This document shows, in pieces, positions 53,814 to 62,324 of a stretch of 64,000 bases of DNA. Under the pieces are notes generated by a model, which worked only from the letters and a program-made list of their open reading frames with translations, was not told the DNA's origin and searched no databases. The stretch lies in the NCBI RefSeq assembly GCF_001667505.1, contig NZ_LZHZ01000025.1, forward strand, positions 1-64,000, written 5' to 3'. The position numbers were made by a program, and so were the translations under genes. How positions within the stretch are numbered: position 1 is the stretch's first letter; each line of letters starts with the position of its first letter. The DNA comes from Mycobacterium sp. ACS1612 (GTDB lineage Bacteria > Actinomycetota > Actinomycetes > Mycobacteriales > Mycobacteriaceae).

Positions 53814-54668
53814 GTGGCAACGAAACGGGCTCTGGTGCTGGCAGGCGGGGGACTGGCAGGCATCGCATGGGAGACGGGCATCCTGCGCGGCATCGCCGAC
53901 GAGTCGCAGGCAACAGCGGACGCCCTGCTGGCCGCCGACGTACTGGTGGGCACCTCGGCAGGCTCCGCGGTCGCGGCGCAACTGGGCAGTGGGCTCGGGC
54001 TCGATGCGCTGTTCGAGCGTCAGACCGCCGATTCGTCGGCCGAACTCAACCCGAACGTCGGGATCGAGGAGATCACCGAGCTGTTCCTGGCCGCGATGAC
54101 GGCGTCGGACACCAGTAAGGCGGAGAAGCTCCAGAAAATCGGCGCGGTCGCGTTGCAGACGCGGACCGTGACAGAGGCGGTGCGTCGCGACGTGATCGCA
54201 CAGCGGTTGCCGTCGCACCAATGGCCGGATCGGGTGCTGCGCATCTCCGCGGTCGACACCGGGACGGGTGAGGTCGTCACGTTCGACAAGGATTCCGGCG
54301 TGGAGCTGATCGACGCGGTCGCCGCCAGCTGCGCGGTGCCAGGCGTCTGGCCGCCGGTGACGATCGGCGGCCGCCGCTACATGGACGGCGGCGTTGGCAG
54401 CATCGTCAACATGGCGCTGGCCGACGACTGCGACGCCGCGGTGGTGCTGGTGCCGTCGGGCCGGGACACCCCGTCGCCGTTCAGCGCGGGCGCAGGCGAG
54501 GAGGTCGACGCGTTCGGCGGCACCACCCTCGGGGTATTCGCCGACGAGCAGTCGCTGGCCGCGTTCGGGCGCAATCCGCTGGACCCCGCCTGCCGGGTGG
54601 CGTCGGCGTTGGCGGGTCGCGAGCAGGGTCGCCGGATCGCGGCCGCAGTCGCTGACTTTCTCAGTTAG
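53814..54668 (+). CDS. Patatin-like phospholipase
   Basis: 284 aa, GTG start at 53814. Patatin dyad: oxyanion LAGGGLAGIAWETG (about 9-22), nucleophile in GTSAGSAVAAQL (about 45-56) and the catalytic Asp in MDGGVGSIVN (about 189). It hydrolyses acyl ester lipids. From memory Rv1062-Rv1063c are two convergent patatin-type genes in M. tuberculosis; the same convergent pair occurs here with 4-bp overlap. Confidence 0.87.
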   Translation: MATKRALVLAGGGLAGIAWETGILRGIADESQATADALLAADVLVGTSAGSAVAAQLGSGLGLDALFERQTADSSAELNPNVGIEEITELFLAAMTASDTSKAEKLQKIGAVALQTRTVTEAVRRDVIAQRLPSHQWPDRVLRISAVDTGTGEVVTFDKDSGVELIDAVAASCAVPGVWPPVTIGGRRYMDGGVGSIVNMALADDCDAAVVLVPSGRDTPSPFSAGAGEEVDAFGGTTLGVFADEQSLAAFGRNPLDPACRVASALAGREQGRRIAAAVADFLS

Positions 54669-55606
54669 CTTTCCTGCGTGGGCTTTTCGAGTTCATCGAG
54701 CATGGTGGCGGCCAGTTCCCTGCCAATGTCGATGACTTCGGCGGCACGGTGGAACTCGAGGCTGCGGCACACTGTGCGCGGTACCTCGATCAGCAGATCG
54801 GGTGGATGGGCCGCGAGAGTGTGCCGCGCCAGCGCGGCCTGTGCGATGTCGATGGTGCGGTTCATCACCTCGAAGCTGCCGAGCCTCGGCACGGGTTCCT
54901 CTCTGGTTGTGTCGATCAGTTCTTCGACGCTGCCCGTTTCGTCGGCAGTGGTGCCGGTGCGGTCGAACAGGGCGGTGGTACTTCGCCACATTCGGCTCAA
55001 CCATTCGGGGGTGGCTCTGGGTTCGGCGTCGGTCGGTTCGTAGCGTCCGCCTACCTCGTTGCCTGCGAGGCTGACCGCGATGGTGAGGTCGGCGCTGACG
55101 GCGGCGATCGGCGCCATCGGCAGCGGGTCGAGGATGCCGCCATCGGCGAGCAGGCGTCCGTCGAACACATGCGGTGTGATGACGCCGGGGATCGCGATCG
55201 AGGCCCGGATCGCCGCGTCGACCGGACCGCGTTGCAGCCAAACGGATTTCCCCGACAGCAGATCGGTCGACACCGCGGTGTAGGGAATGGGCAGATCCTC
55301 GATCGTCACCTCGCCGAGGATGTCGCGGACGGCGTCGAGGATCTTCTCCGCCCGCAGCACCCCGGCCGCGGTGATCGACGGATCGAGCAGTCGCAGGACG
55401 GCGCGTTGCGTCAAAGATCTGGCCCAGTCGGCGAATTCGTCGAGCTTGCCCGCCGCTTGTAGTCCGCCGACGAGCGCTCCCATCGACGATCCGGCGATCC
55501 CCACGATCTGGTAGCCGCGGTCACGCAGTTCGTCGATCACCCCGATGTGGGCGTACCCGCGGGCGCTGCCGCTGCCGAGGACAAGCGCCACACGCTTCGA
55601 ACGCAT
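54665..55606 (-). CDS. Patatin-like phospholipase (RssA/NTE-like)
   Basis: 313 aa from ATG 55606. VALVLGSGSARGYAHIGVI (about 5-23), nucleophile in GIAGSSMGALVGGL (about 36-49), and DGGILDPLPM (about 159-168) with the catalytic Asp. The C-terminal part (about 200-313) has a Thr/Asp/Glu-rich helical region. It probably acts on membrane or storage lipids on the cytoplasmic side. It is convergent with the other patatin gene. Confidence 0.87.
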   Translation of the reverse strand: MRSKRVALVLGSGSARGYAHIGVIDELRDRGYQIVGIAGSSMGALVGGLQAAGKLDEFADWARSLTQRAVLRLLDPSITAAGVLRAEKILDAVRDILGEVTIEDLPIPYTAVSTDLLSGKSVWLQRGPVDAAIRASIAIPGVITPHVFDGRLLADGGILDPLPMAPIAAVSADLTIAVSLAGNEVGGRYEPTDAEPRATPEWLSRMWRSTTALFDRTGTTADETGSVEELIDTTREEPVPRLGSFEVMNRTIDIAQAALARHTLAAHPPDLLIEVPRTVCRSLEFHRAAEVIDIGRELAATMLDELEKPTQES

Positions 55607-55629
55607 ACCGCTATTTTGCGCCGCGGCAA

Positions 55630-56070
55630 CTACTCGCACTCGCCGTTGGCGGCGCCGGTGACCGCCATGATGACACCGGCCTGCTGTGCGGGAGTCAGCT
55701 TGGCCCACGGGGTGTTGAAGTTGCCCGGCCCGCTGAAGTCGGGCTGCTGCAGCATCTTCAGGTACGGCTCCACGAGCGTCTTCGGGTCCGCCTGCTGACC
55801 GTCCATCCACACCTTGGCCGCATGACAGGCCTGGCCGTACTGCGACTCCGTGGCGTCGGACGGGACGTCGACCCTGGTGGTGACCCCGCCGGGAGAGACG
55901 CCGATGGCGCCCGGTTCGGCAGGCTCCGCGGGCAGCGGCGGCGGCTCAGTGGTCGGCGTCGACGACGTCTGTGTCGGCGACGTCGCCGGTGGCTGCTCGT
56001 TGGACGAACAGCCGACGGCGAGGGCCGTCAGGGCAGTGAGTACCGCCACGCGTTGGGCATACCTGCGCAT
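55630..56070 (-). CDS. lpqV: LpqV-like lipoprotein
   Basis: 146 aa from ATG 56070; a TAGATT hexamer 7 nt upstream suggests a leaderless mRNA and disfavours the ATG at 56088. Lipobox LAVGC with lipidated Cys about residue 21. A Pro/Thr/Glu spacer (PTQTSSTPTTEPPPLP) leads to the conserved domain GAIGVSPGGVTTRVDVPSDATESQYGQACHAAKVWMD (in parts IGVSPGGVTTRVD and QACHAAKVWMDG) and QQAGVIMAV with a final Cys. Strong eye-level similarity to LpqV (Rv1064c). Role unknown. Confidence 0.85.
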   Translation of the reverse strand: MRRYAQRVAVLTALTALAVGCSSNEQPPATSPTQTSSTPTTEPPPLPAEPAEPGAIGVSPGGVTTRVDVPSDATESQYGQACHAAKVWMDGQQADPKTLVEPYLKMLQQPDFSGPGNFNTPWAKLTPAQQAGVIMAVTGAANGECE

Positions 56071-56121
56071 GCAGCCCAATCTAGGCAATGCGGTCGGCCC
56101 CGTTGCGGGGGCTGTGTCCGG

Positions 56122-57987
56122 TTAGCCGTTCGACCCGTCGCCGCCCTGGTTGCTGCCCTCGGATCCGCTGCCGGTGCCGCCCTTGCCGCCCTTGCCGTCG
56201 GCCGCGCCCAGACCGTCATGGCCGCCGGTGCCGCCCGCGCCGCCGTTACCGGTTCCGGTGGTCGCCGTGCCGTTGCCGCCGGTGCCACCGGTGCCCGCGT
56301 GATAACCGTTGGCCCAGCTGGTGTTTCCGCCCTTGCCGCCGTCGCCGCCGGTTCCGGTGCCGTTGTCTGCGGTGCCGTTGCCGCCGTGGCCGCCGTTACC
56401 GCCGTTCTGCATCAGGCCGCTCGGGCCACCCGAGCCGCCGCTGCCGCCGGTCGCCGTGCCGGTGCCGACGGTTGCGTCACCGCCTGATCCGCCGTTGGCC
56501 CCCTGGCCGTCGATGCCGCCGATGCCCGCGTCGCCGCCAGCGCCGCCGGTCGCGGTGCCGTTCGTGGCCTGCGCATCGCCGCCGCCACCGCCATTGCCTG
56601 AGGTGCCGTTGAAGATGTTGCTTCCGCCGTTGCCGCCGTTACCGCCGGTGGCGTTGCCGGTCCCCGTGGTCGCCGATCCGCCGAGACCACCGTCACCGCT
56701 GTCACCTTCGATGCCGAGACCGCCGCCGTTACCGCCGTTGCCACCGGTGGCGTCGCCGGTGGTGCTCGTCGCTGCACCGCCCGCGCCGCCGCCGCCTGCC
56801 CAGCCGAACAGGGCGCCGGTGTTTCCGCCGTCACCGCCCTGACCGCCGGTGGCATGCCCCGACTCGCTGGTGGCCTCACCGCCTGCGCCGCCGGTGCCGC
56901 CAGTGCCGGTCCACACGCTACTTCCGCCCGCGCCGCCCTGGCCGCCCTGCGCGGTCCCCGTGGTGCTGGTGGCCGTGCCGCCTGCCCCACCGTGACCGGC
57001 GTTGCCGAACACCAGGCCAGAGTTGGCGCCCTTGCCGCCGTCGCCTGCGACGACGTCGCCGGTTTCGCTAGTCATGCTGGCACCGGCGCCGCCTGATCCG
57101 CCGGTGCCGAAAAGTCCGACGCCGCCGCCGTTTCCGCCGCGTCCGTTGTTGACGCCCTCGACGCCGACACCGCCGTTACCGCCCTGGCCAAGAAGCAAAC
57201 CGCCGCGGCCGCCGTCTTGACCAGGCGCTCCGTCGGCACCGCGGCCGATCAGCAGGCCGCCGTTCTCGCCGGGCTCCTCGCCATTGCTGATGTAGACCTT
57301 GACGGTCGCCTTCACCCACTTCTCGAATGGCGACTGGCCGGGCACCCACCCCTTCTTGGGCGCGGCCGACGGTGCGGCCGCGGTCTTCACCGGCTCTTCG
57401 GACGGCGACGCCGACGGTCCGATCACCGAGTTCACTCGCCGCGAGTTGTCACCGAGGAACGACTTCGCGACGTCGGGCAGCCCGAACGTCGGCAACGAGA
57501 AGTTCGGCGGGTCGAAGCGGAAGTTCTGCGGATCCAACCCGAGATTCTGTGGCGCGAACGCGAAGACCTGAGTCGCGAACGCGGTGCCGGGCGACAGCGT
57601 CGGCGTGACGCAGTCCGGCGTGATGACCGGGCCTGCCCCGCATGGCAGCGGGTCCGGCGCAGTGGTGTCGGTGTTGGCCGCCGGTGCAGCCGGAGGGGGC
57701 GCGACGGGCGCGGGGGCCGCGCCACCGCCGACGCCGAGAGCGCCGGAGCCCGGCGCCTCGATCGGCTGGGCCACCGCGAACAACGGATTCGGGGTGGGGT
57801 TGGGCTCGACGGCTGCCGCCAATCCGAGCGTCGGGGCGGTGTGATCCGACGAATCGGCTGACTGCTGCAGCAGGTTGAACGCACTGCCACCGGCTGCCGC
57901 GAGCACGCCTCCTGTCACGGCGGCGGCTGTCACCAGTGTCTTCTTGCCTGGCTTGGCATGCCTTGAGCGCTTGGCTCGCTGAACCAT
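56122..57987 (-). CDS. PGRS glycine-rich protein without PE domain
   Basis: 621 aa from ATG 57987 (GGAAGGGG upstream; the open frame continues to 58188 but loses coding character). Residues 1-20 are very basic, then a hydrophobic segment TLVTAAAVTGGVLAAAGGS (about 17-35) acts as signal anchor. About 40-245 is an Ala/Pro-rich region with PCGAGPVITPDC (two Cys) and repeats of Q-N-[LF]-x-x-[DP]-P. ISNGEEPGENGG at about 250 opens a domain of about 370 residues of GGxGGxGG repeats with Ala/Thr inserts (TGNATGGNGGNGG). The repeat domain resembles PE_PGRS, but no PE motif is present. Confidence 0.85.
   Translation of the reverse strand: MVQRAKRSRHAKPGKKTLVTAAAVTGGVLAAAGGSAFNLLQQSADSSDHTAPTLGLAAAVEPNPTPNPLFAVAQPIEAPGSGALGVGGGAAPAPVAPPPAAPAANTDTTAPDPLPCGAGPVITPDCVTPTLSPGTAFATQVFAFAPQNLGLDPQNFRFDPPNFSLPTFGLPDVAKSFLGDNSRRVNSVIGPSASPSEEPVKTAAAPSAAPKKGWVPGQSPFEKWVKATVKVYISNGEEPGENGGLLIGRGADGAPGQDGGRGGLLLGQGGNGGVGVEGVNNGRGGNGGGVGLFGTGGSGGAGASMTSETGDVVAGDGGKGANSGLVFGNAGHGGAGGTATSTTGTAQGGQGGAGGSSVWTGTGGTGGAGGEATSESGHATGGQGGDGGNTGALFGWAGGGGAGGAATSTTGDATGGNGGNGGGLGIEGDSGDGGLGGSATTGTGNATGGNGGNGGSNIFNGTSGNGGGGGDAQATNGTATGGAGGDAGIGGIDGQGANGGSGGDATVGTGTATGGSGGSGGPSGLMQNGGNGGHGGNGTADNGTGTGGDGGKGGNTSWANGYHAGTGGTGGNGTATTGTGNGGAGGTGGHDGLGAADGKGGKGGTGSGSEGSNQGGDGSNG
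56125..57270 (-). repeat. PGRS-coding tandem repeats (GGN-GGN)
   Basis: The last about 380 codons of the PGRS gene repeat CCGCCG/TTGCCG-type units on the plus strand. Larger modules of about 40 residues recur with an opening G-x-A-T-G-G-[NQ]-G-G-[ND]-G-G and a variable insert such as TGALFGWAGG, SNIFNGTSG or PSGLMQNGG. Confidence 0.8.
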
Positions 57988-58893
57988 CCCCGGTGCCCCT
58001 TCCGCGTCATCCCCGGCGGCGCCGAGACCTTTACTGGCTAACCGACCCCTAGCGCCGAGCAACAATATAGTTAGCACAAAGAACCGCAGTTTGGGACAGT
58101 TATTCGGCCGTTTCCGATGGTTTTCCCAAAACCGGGAGACCGTTTCGCTGTGCAGTAGTCCTGGGCACCGCGCCGTGACAAGCAGCAAACACCACCGGGA
58201 TCGCGAGGCGGGCCAGTGGGGGTGCTGGCGCGGTTTGCCGCTGGGCGGGCCATCGTGCCGGTGGTATCAGGCCGGCGGCGCCGTCCTTTTCTGATCTGCG
58301 GTCGGAGTCGGGGAAGCCCTGTGCCGCAGGCTCGCTCGCGCTTTTCGGCATCGTTTTACCCTCGTGTCGAAACCTGCCGAACAGAGGCATGCGCAATGGG
58401 TGTTGCCGCGAGGCCGCCCTGTCACCTGGCTTCACGTGGGCATTGCGTCGCCGTGGGCTAGCTGATTCGGGGCTTCGCAAATTGGACTGGATGTGATGTA
58501 AATCTCCGTCATGGCGCTTTCTGATATTGCAGTCAGGTTTCAGATTCGCGGTTATTGGAAGGCGAAATTGACGGCCTCGGCAAATAGCTGATGTTAGATA
58601 TAGCAACGTCAACTGCCACCGCTGCATCGGCGCTCGGTAGCGGGTTTACCGGTGCTGACCGTGTCGTTTGCCGCGGGCGCGCCCAGTTCCGCTCATGCCG
58701 AGCGGAATGCGGCTCGCCTTCCAGACTTCGCTGACCAGGAGTCTTCTGATCTGTTCAGATCCGGCCGCGGCGGAGTCGTCCGGCTGGCCTTGGCGGCGTG
58801 CCACACTCGGTGACGTGACGAACCGGTTTGAGGAGTGTTGTCGGCGCTGACCGCCGACCATCCGATCCGATCCCGTCATTCCTGGAGCTCTAC
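57988..58893. other. Long gene-free region around the PGRS promoter
   Basis: About 900 bp between the divergent PGRS and cysteine dioxygenase genes, with an A/T-rich core at about 58470-58610. Open frames here have no ribosome site or family features. TTGACG (58569-58574) pairs with CGTCAA (58607-58612) across 32 bp. A small frame from 58351 down to 58100 (minus) was considered and not accepted. Confidence 0.4.
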
Positions 58894-59445
58894 ATGGTTT
58901 CCGCACAGCCTGCTGTGTTGCCGAGTGCCGTTCCCGCCGTCTCCTCGCCGACTCGGCTGCGGCTGCCCGACCTGCTGCAAACGACCGACCGATACGCCGA
59001 CGATGTGCTCTCGGGCCGCTACGACCACCTGCTGCCTGCGGGCGGGCCGCCGGTCGACGACCGTTGGTACACGCGGTTGCATGGCGACGACGAACTCGAC
59101 GTCTGGCTGATCAGCTGGGTGCCGGACCGCTCGACCGAACTGCACGACCACGGTGGCTCGCTCGGTGCGCTGACGGTGCTCTCGGGCGCGCTGAGGGAAA
59201 CGCGGTGGGATGGCGACGAGTTGCGTCGCAGGCGGCTACGGGCCGGTGACCAGGCCGCCTTCCCGCTCGGTTGGGTGCACGACGTGGTGTGGACGCCGGA
59301 GCGGGATTTGTCGGCGCCGGTCACGCCGACGCTCAGCGTCCACGCATATTCACCGCCGCTGACGGCGATGTCCTACTACGAGGTGACTGAGCGAAATACA
59401 CTGCGCCGCAAGCGCACTGAACTCACTGATGCGCCGGAGGGATGA
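58894..59445 (+). CDS. Cysteine dioxygenase-type cupin
   Basis: 183 aa from ATG 58894 with GGAG 8 nt upstream. Iron ligands are visible: His84 and His86 in ELHDHGGSLGALTVLSG and His129 in PLGWVHDVVW. It oxidises a thiol (cysteine or 3-mercaptopropionate type) to sulfinate. It overlaps the rhodanese gene by 4 bp, so sulfur oxidation and sulfane transfer are probably linked. From memory it matches Rv1065. Confidence 0.87.
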   Translation: MVSAQPAVLPSAVPAVSSPTRLRLPDLLQTTDRYADDVLSGRYDHLLPAGGPPVDDRWYTRLHGDDELDVWLISWVPDRSTELHDHGGSLGALTVLSGALRETRWDGDELRRRRLRAGDQAAFPLGWVHDVVWTPERDLSAPVTPTLSVHAYSPPLTAMSYYEVTERNTLRRKRTELTDAPEG

Positions 59446-59837
59446 TGAGCCGTATCGACAAGGTCCTGGAAGACGCCCGCGCACGGCTACACAGGCTGCC
59501 TGCGGCCGAGGTGCCCGCGGCGCTCGAGCGGGGCGCCGTGCTCGTCGACATCCGCCCCGAGGCACAGAGGCGGCGCGAGGGCGACGTGCCCGCCGCATTG
59601 GTGATCGAGCGCAACGTGCTCGAGTGGCGATGTGACCCGACCAGCGACGCGCGGATTCCCGAGGCCGTCGGCGACGACGTCGAATGGGTGGTGCTGTGCT
59701 CGGAGGGCTACACCTCGAGCCTGGCCGCCGCCGCACTGCACGATCTGGGGCTGCGCCGGTCCACCGACGTCATCGGGGGGTACCACGCATTGAAGGCGGA
59801 AGGTGTTATCAGGTCCGCGCACGTGAGGAGTGAATAG
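59442..59837 (+). CDS. Rhodanese-domain protein
   Basis: 131 aa; two consecutive ATGs (59442 and 59445), the second better spaced from GGAGGG. Rhodanese fold with VLVDIRPEAQRR (about 33-44), RNVLEWRCDP (about 57-66) and active Cys86 in VVLCSEGYTSSLAA. It moves a sulfane sulfur, probably made from the cysteine dioxygenase partner's pathway. 131 residues matches my memory of Rv1066. Confidence 0.87.
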   Translation: MMSRIDKVLEDARARLHRLPAAEVPAALERGAVLVDIRPEAQRRREGDVPAALVIERNVLEWRCDPTSDARIPEAVGDDVEWVVLCSEGYTSSLAAAALHDLGLRRSTDVIGGYHALKAEGVIRSAHVRSE

Positions 59838-59839
59838 GC

Positions 59840-61534
59840 TCAGGCGTTTTCGTCGTTCGTCAGCAGCGGGCGAAGTTTTTCTGTCTTTTCCGGTGTCCAC
59901 CCCGGCGGCTGCAGAATCGCGGCCCACGCGTTGGCGACGTCCTTGACGTAGACGTGGCCGTGGCCGGCGGGTACATCGCCGGCCACCGCCATATCGGCGG
60001 ACACCTGAAGGAACGTCACGATCGGAATCCACTCCATCCGAGAGGACAGGTCGTAGCCGCGCGGTTCCTTCAACCAATCCGGTTTGGCGAACATCAGATC
60101 GACGTTCCACCAGGCGATCGGATCGGAGGCGTGCTGCAGGTACACCACCCGCGGCCGGCCCCACGGATCGGCGGGTCTGCCCAGATTGTCGGCGCGCGCG
60201 GCGAAGCGCACGTTCTCACCCTTGTCGTAGATCGGCAGCCACATCGGCGACCCGGGGTCGCGGTGACGGGTGAGGTCTTCCCAGATCGTGTTGTTGAAGG
60301 TGGGTCCCGAGAACAGCGCGCCGTCGGTGCGGGCGACGAGGTTGTTGAGTGCCAGGAACGGCGCCTCGCCGCCGAACGAGCCGAGGCTCTCGCCGAATAC
60401 GACGAGTTTCGGGCGCTTGCCCTCGGGCAGTTCCTTGACCAATGCGTCGACGGCTTCGAAAAGTGCCTGGCCGGCCTGCCGCGCGTTCTCCTTGTCGACC
60501 AGGAAGGACAGCCAACTCGGCAGGAACGAGTACTGCATCGACACGATCGCGGTGTTGCCGTTGTACATGTACTCCAACGCAGCGGCTTCCGCCTCGTTGA
60601 TCCACCCGGTGCCCGTGGTGGTGGCGACGGCGACGACCGCGCGGTCCAGGCCGCCTTCACGCCGCAGTTCCTGCGCGGCCAGCTTCGCGGTCGCCTGGAT
60701 GCCGTCGGCGGAATGCAGTCCGGCGTAGGCGCGAATCGGTTCGATCGCGGGCGCGCCGTTGAACTTGGTCAGCTCGTCGACCGTCGGGCCTGCGGACACG
60801 AACACCCGGCCCTGATGGCCGAGCGATTCCCAACTGGCCAACGACCCCGGCCCGCCGGACCGCAGCCGCGACGTCGGCGCCGGGAAATCCGGATCGGTTT
60901 CATCGTTGACGGCCGAGAACGTCTTGTTGATGGTGCTCATCGCGACGCGCGCCACCACGCCGTTGAGTAGTGCGATCGTCAACGCCAGCAACAATCCGAC
61001 CACGACTATGGCCGAAACCCGCGGCGGCATAAAGCGATCCATCTTGCTGACCAGGAAGCGCACCAATCTGCCTATCAGCTGGCCGATTTCGACCAGCAGG
61101 AACAGCACGACGATCGACAAGACGGCGGTCAGCGGATAATCCCAGAAGCCGAGACGCGGTACGCCGTTGAGGTCGCGCACGTCGTCCTGCCAACCGTGAA
61201 ACCAGATGATCATCAGGATCTGGCCGATGACACCGGCGATCACAAGCCCTATCCATGCCCAGCGCGGTGCGGGCGGGCTGGTGTCCTTCGATCGCATGTA
61301 CCGAACCAGCCACACGCCGAATACGCCGAGGCCGTAGCCGATCGCACCGGCAGCGCCGCTGACGATGCCTTGGAACAGCGGCCCGCGAGGCAGCAGCGAC
61401 GGCGTCAACGACAGCCAGATGAACGCCAGCCCAACGGTCGTGCCGGTGTAGGTGTAGTGCCGCACCCACCACGGCTTCCTGGCCCGCTTCTCCTCGGGAG
61501 GAGCTTGTTCGGTCGCCTCCGCCGTGTCGGTCAC
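59840..61534 (-). CDS. Membrane alpha/beta-hydrolase (DUF2319-like)
   Basis: 564 aa. Membrane helices at about 30-48, 55-78, 92-114, 130-160 and 174-196, then a cytoplasmic or outer alpha/beta-hydrolase domain from about 240. GLHSADGIQATAKLAAQEL, VVAVATTTGTGWIN and the nucleophile motif LVVFGESLGSFGGE (about 375-388) with Ser in GESLG. C-terminal GHGHVYVKDVANAWAAIL may hold the His. The family of about 560-590 residues is conserved in mycobacteria (Rv1069c from memory). It may act as a membrane esterase. It lies 10 bp after echA8 on the same strand. Confidence 0.85.
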   Translation of the reverse strand: MTDTAEATEQAPPEEKRARKPWWVRHYTYTGTTVGLAFIWLSLTPSLLPRGPLFQGIVSGAAGAIGYGLGVFGVWLVRYMRSKDTSPPAPRWAWIGLVIAGVIGQILMIIWFHGWQDDVRDLNGVPRLGFWDYPLTAVLSIVVLFLLVEIGQLIGRLVRFLVSKMDRFMPPRVSAIVVVGLLLALTIALLNGVVARVAMSTINKTFSAVNDETDPDFPAPTSRLRSGGPGSLASWESLGHQGRVFVSAGPTVDELTKFNGAPAIEPIRAYAGLHSADGIQATAKLAAQELRREGGLDRAVVAVATTTGTGWINEAEAAALEYMYNGNTAIVSMQYSFLPSWLSFLVDKENARQAGQALFEAVDALVKELPEGKRPKLVVFGESLGSFGGEAPFLALNNLVARTDGALFSGPTFNNTIWEDLTRHRDPGSPMWLPIYDKGENVRFAARADNLGRPADPWGRPRVVYLQHASDPIAWWNVDLMFAKPDWLKEPRGYDLSSRMEWIPIVTFLQVSADMAVAGDVPAGHGHVYVKDVANAWAAILQPPGWTPEKTEKLRPLLTNDENA

Positions 61535-61544
61535 GGACCGAAAT

Positions 61545-62324
61545 TTACCGGTGCGTGAAGTTCGGGGGGCGCTTCTCGGTGAACGCGTTCATGCCCTCGG
61601 TCTGGTCGTCGGTGGCAAACGCCGAGTGGAACACCCTGCGCTCGAAGAGCAATCCCTCCGCGAGGCTGGTCTCGAAGGCTCGGTTGACGGCTTCCTTGGC
61701 CATGCGTGACGCCGAGAGTGACATGCCCGCAATGGTCTTGGCGACCGCGTTGGCTTCCTCGAGCAGCTTGTCGGCGGGCACCACGCGCGACACCAGGCCG
61801 GCGCGCTCGGCCTCCTCGGCGTCCATGTTGCGTCCGGTCAGAATCAGGTCCATCGCCTTGGCTTTGCCGATCGCGCGGGTGAGCCGCTGTGAACCGCCCA
61901 TGCCGGGCAGCACGCCGAGTTTGATCTCGGGTTGGCCGAATTTCGCAGTGTCCGCTGCGATCAGCAGGTCGCACATCATCGCGAGTTCGCAACCGCCGCC
62001 CAGCGCGTAACCCGCCACCGCGGCGATGGTCGGGGTGCGGGTCGCGGCGAACTTGTCCCAGGCAGCGAAGAGGTCGGACGAGAACACGTCGGCGAAACTC
62101 AGCCCGGCCATCTCCTTGATGTCCGCGCCCGCGGCGAACGCCTTCTCGCCGGACCCGGTGACGATGATCGCGCCAATGCCTTCGTCGCTGTCGAATTCCG
62201 CTGCAGCGGCGACGACTTCGCGCATCACCTGACTATTGAGCGCGTTGAGCGCCTTCGGCCGGTTCAACGTGATGGTGCCGACGCGGTCGTCGCGGCTGAC
62301 CAAGATAGTCTCGTAGTTCGTCAT
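61545..62324 (-). CDS. echA8: Enoyl-CoA hydratase EchA8
   Basis: 259 aa. Crotonase fold with CoA-binding [11 protein letters not shown] (about 62-72) and the two catalytic Glu, Glu113 in GGGCELAMM and Glu133 in [14 protein letters not shown]. By eye it is nearly EchA8 of M. tuberculosis (Rv1070c). It hydrates 2-enoyl-CoA in fatty-acid beta-oxidation. GGAG is 5 nt before the ATG, and the gene overlaps echA9 by 4 bp, so the two are co-expressed. Confidence 0.93.
   Translation of the reverse strand: MTNYETILVSRDDRVGTITLNRPKALNALNSQVMREVVAAAAEFDSDEGIGAIIVTGSGEKAFAAGADIKEMAGLSFADVFSSDLFAAWDKFAATRTPTIAAVAGYALGGGCELAMMCDLLIAADTAKFGQPEIKLGVLPGMGGSQRLTRAIGKAKAMDLILTGRNMDAEEAERAGLVSRVVPADKLLEEANAVAKTIAGMSLSASRMAKEAVNRAFETSLAEGLLFERRVFHSAFATDDQTEGMNAFTEKRPPNFTHR

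Noticed and set aside
56125..57270. CRISPR-like or satellite repeat
   Set aside because: The repetition is explained by GGxGGxGG codons of an open reading frame; units are not separated by unique spacers.
58100..58351. Small minus-strand frame with GAGGG before its ATG, upstream of the PGRS gene
   Set aside because: Low-complexity Pro/Ala/Arg product, overlaps the likely PGRS promoter, no recognisable relatives; too weak to list as a gene.
59954..60970. Plus-strand frame of about 340 codons over the DUF2319-like gene
   Set aside because: Antisense shadow without membrane segments or family motif.
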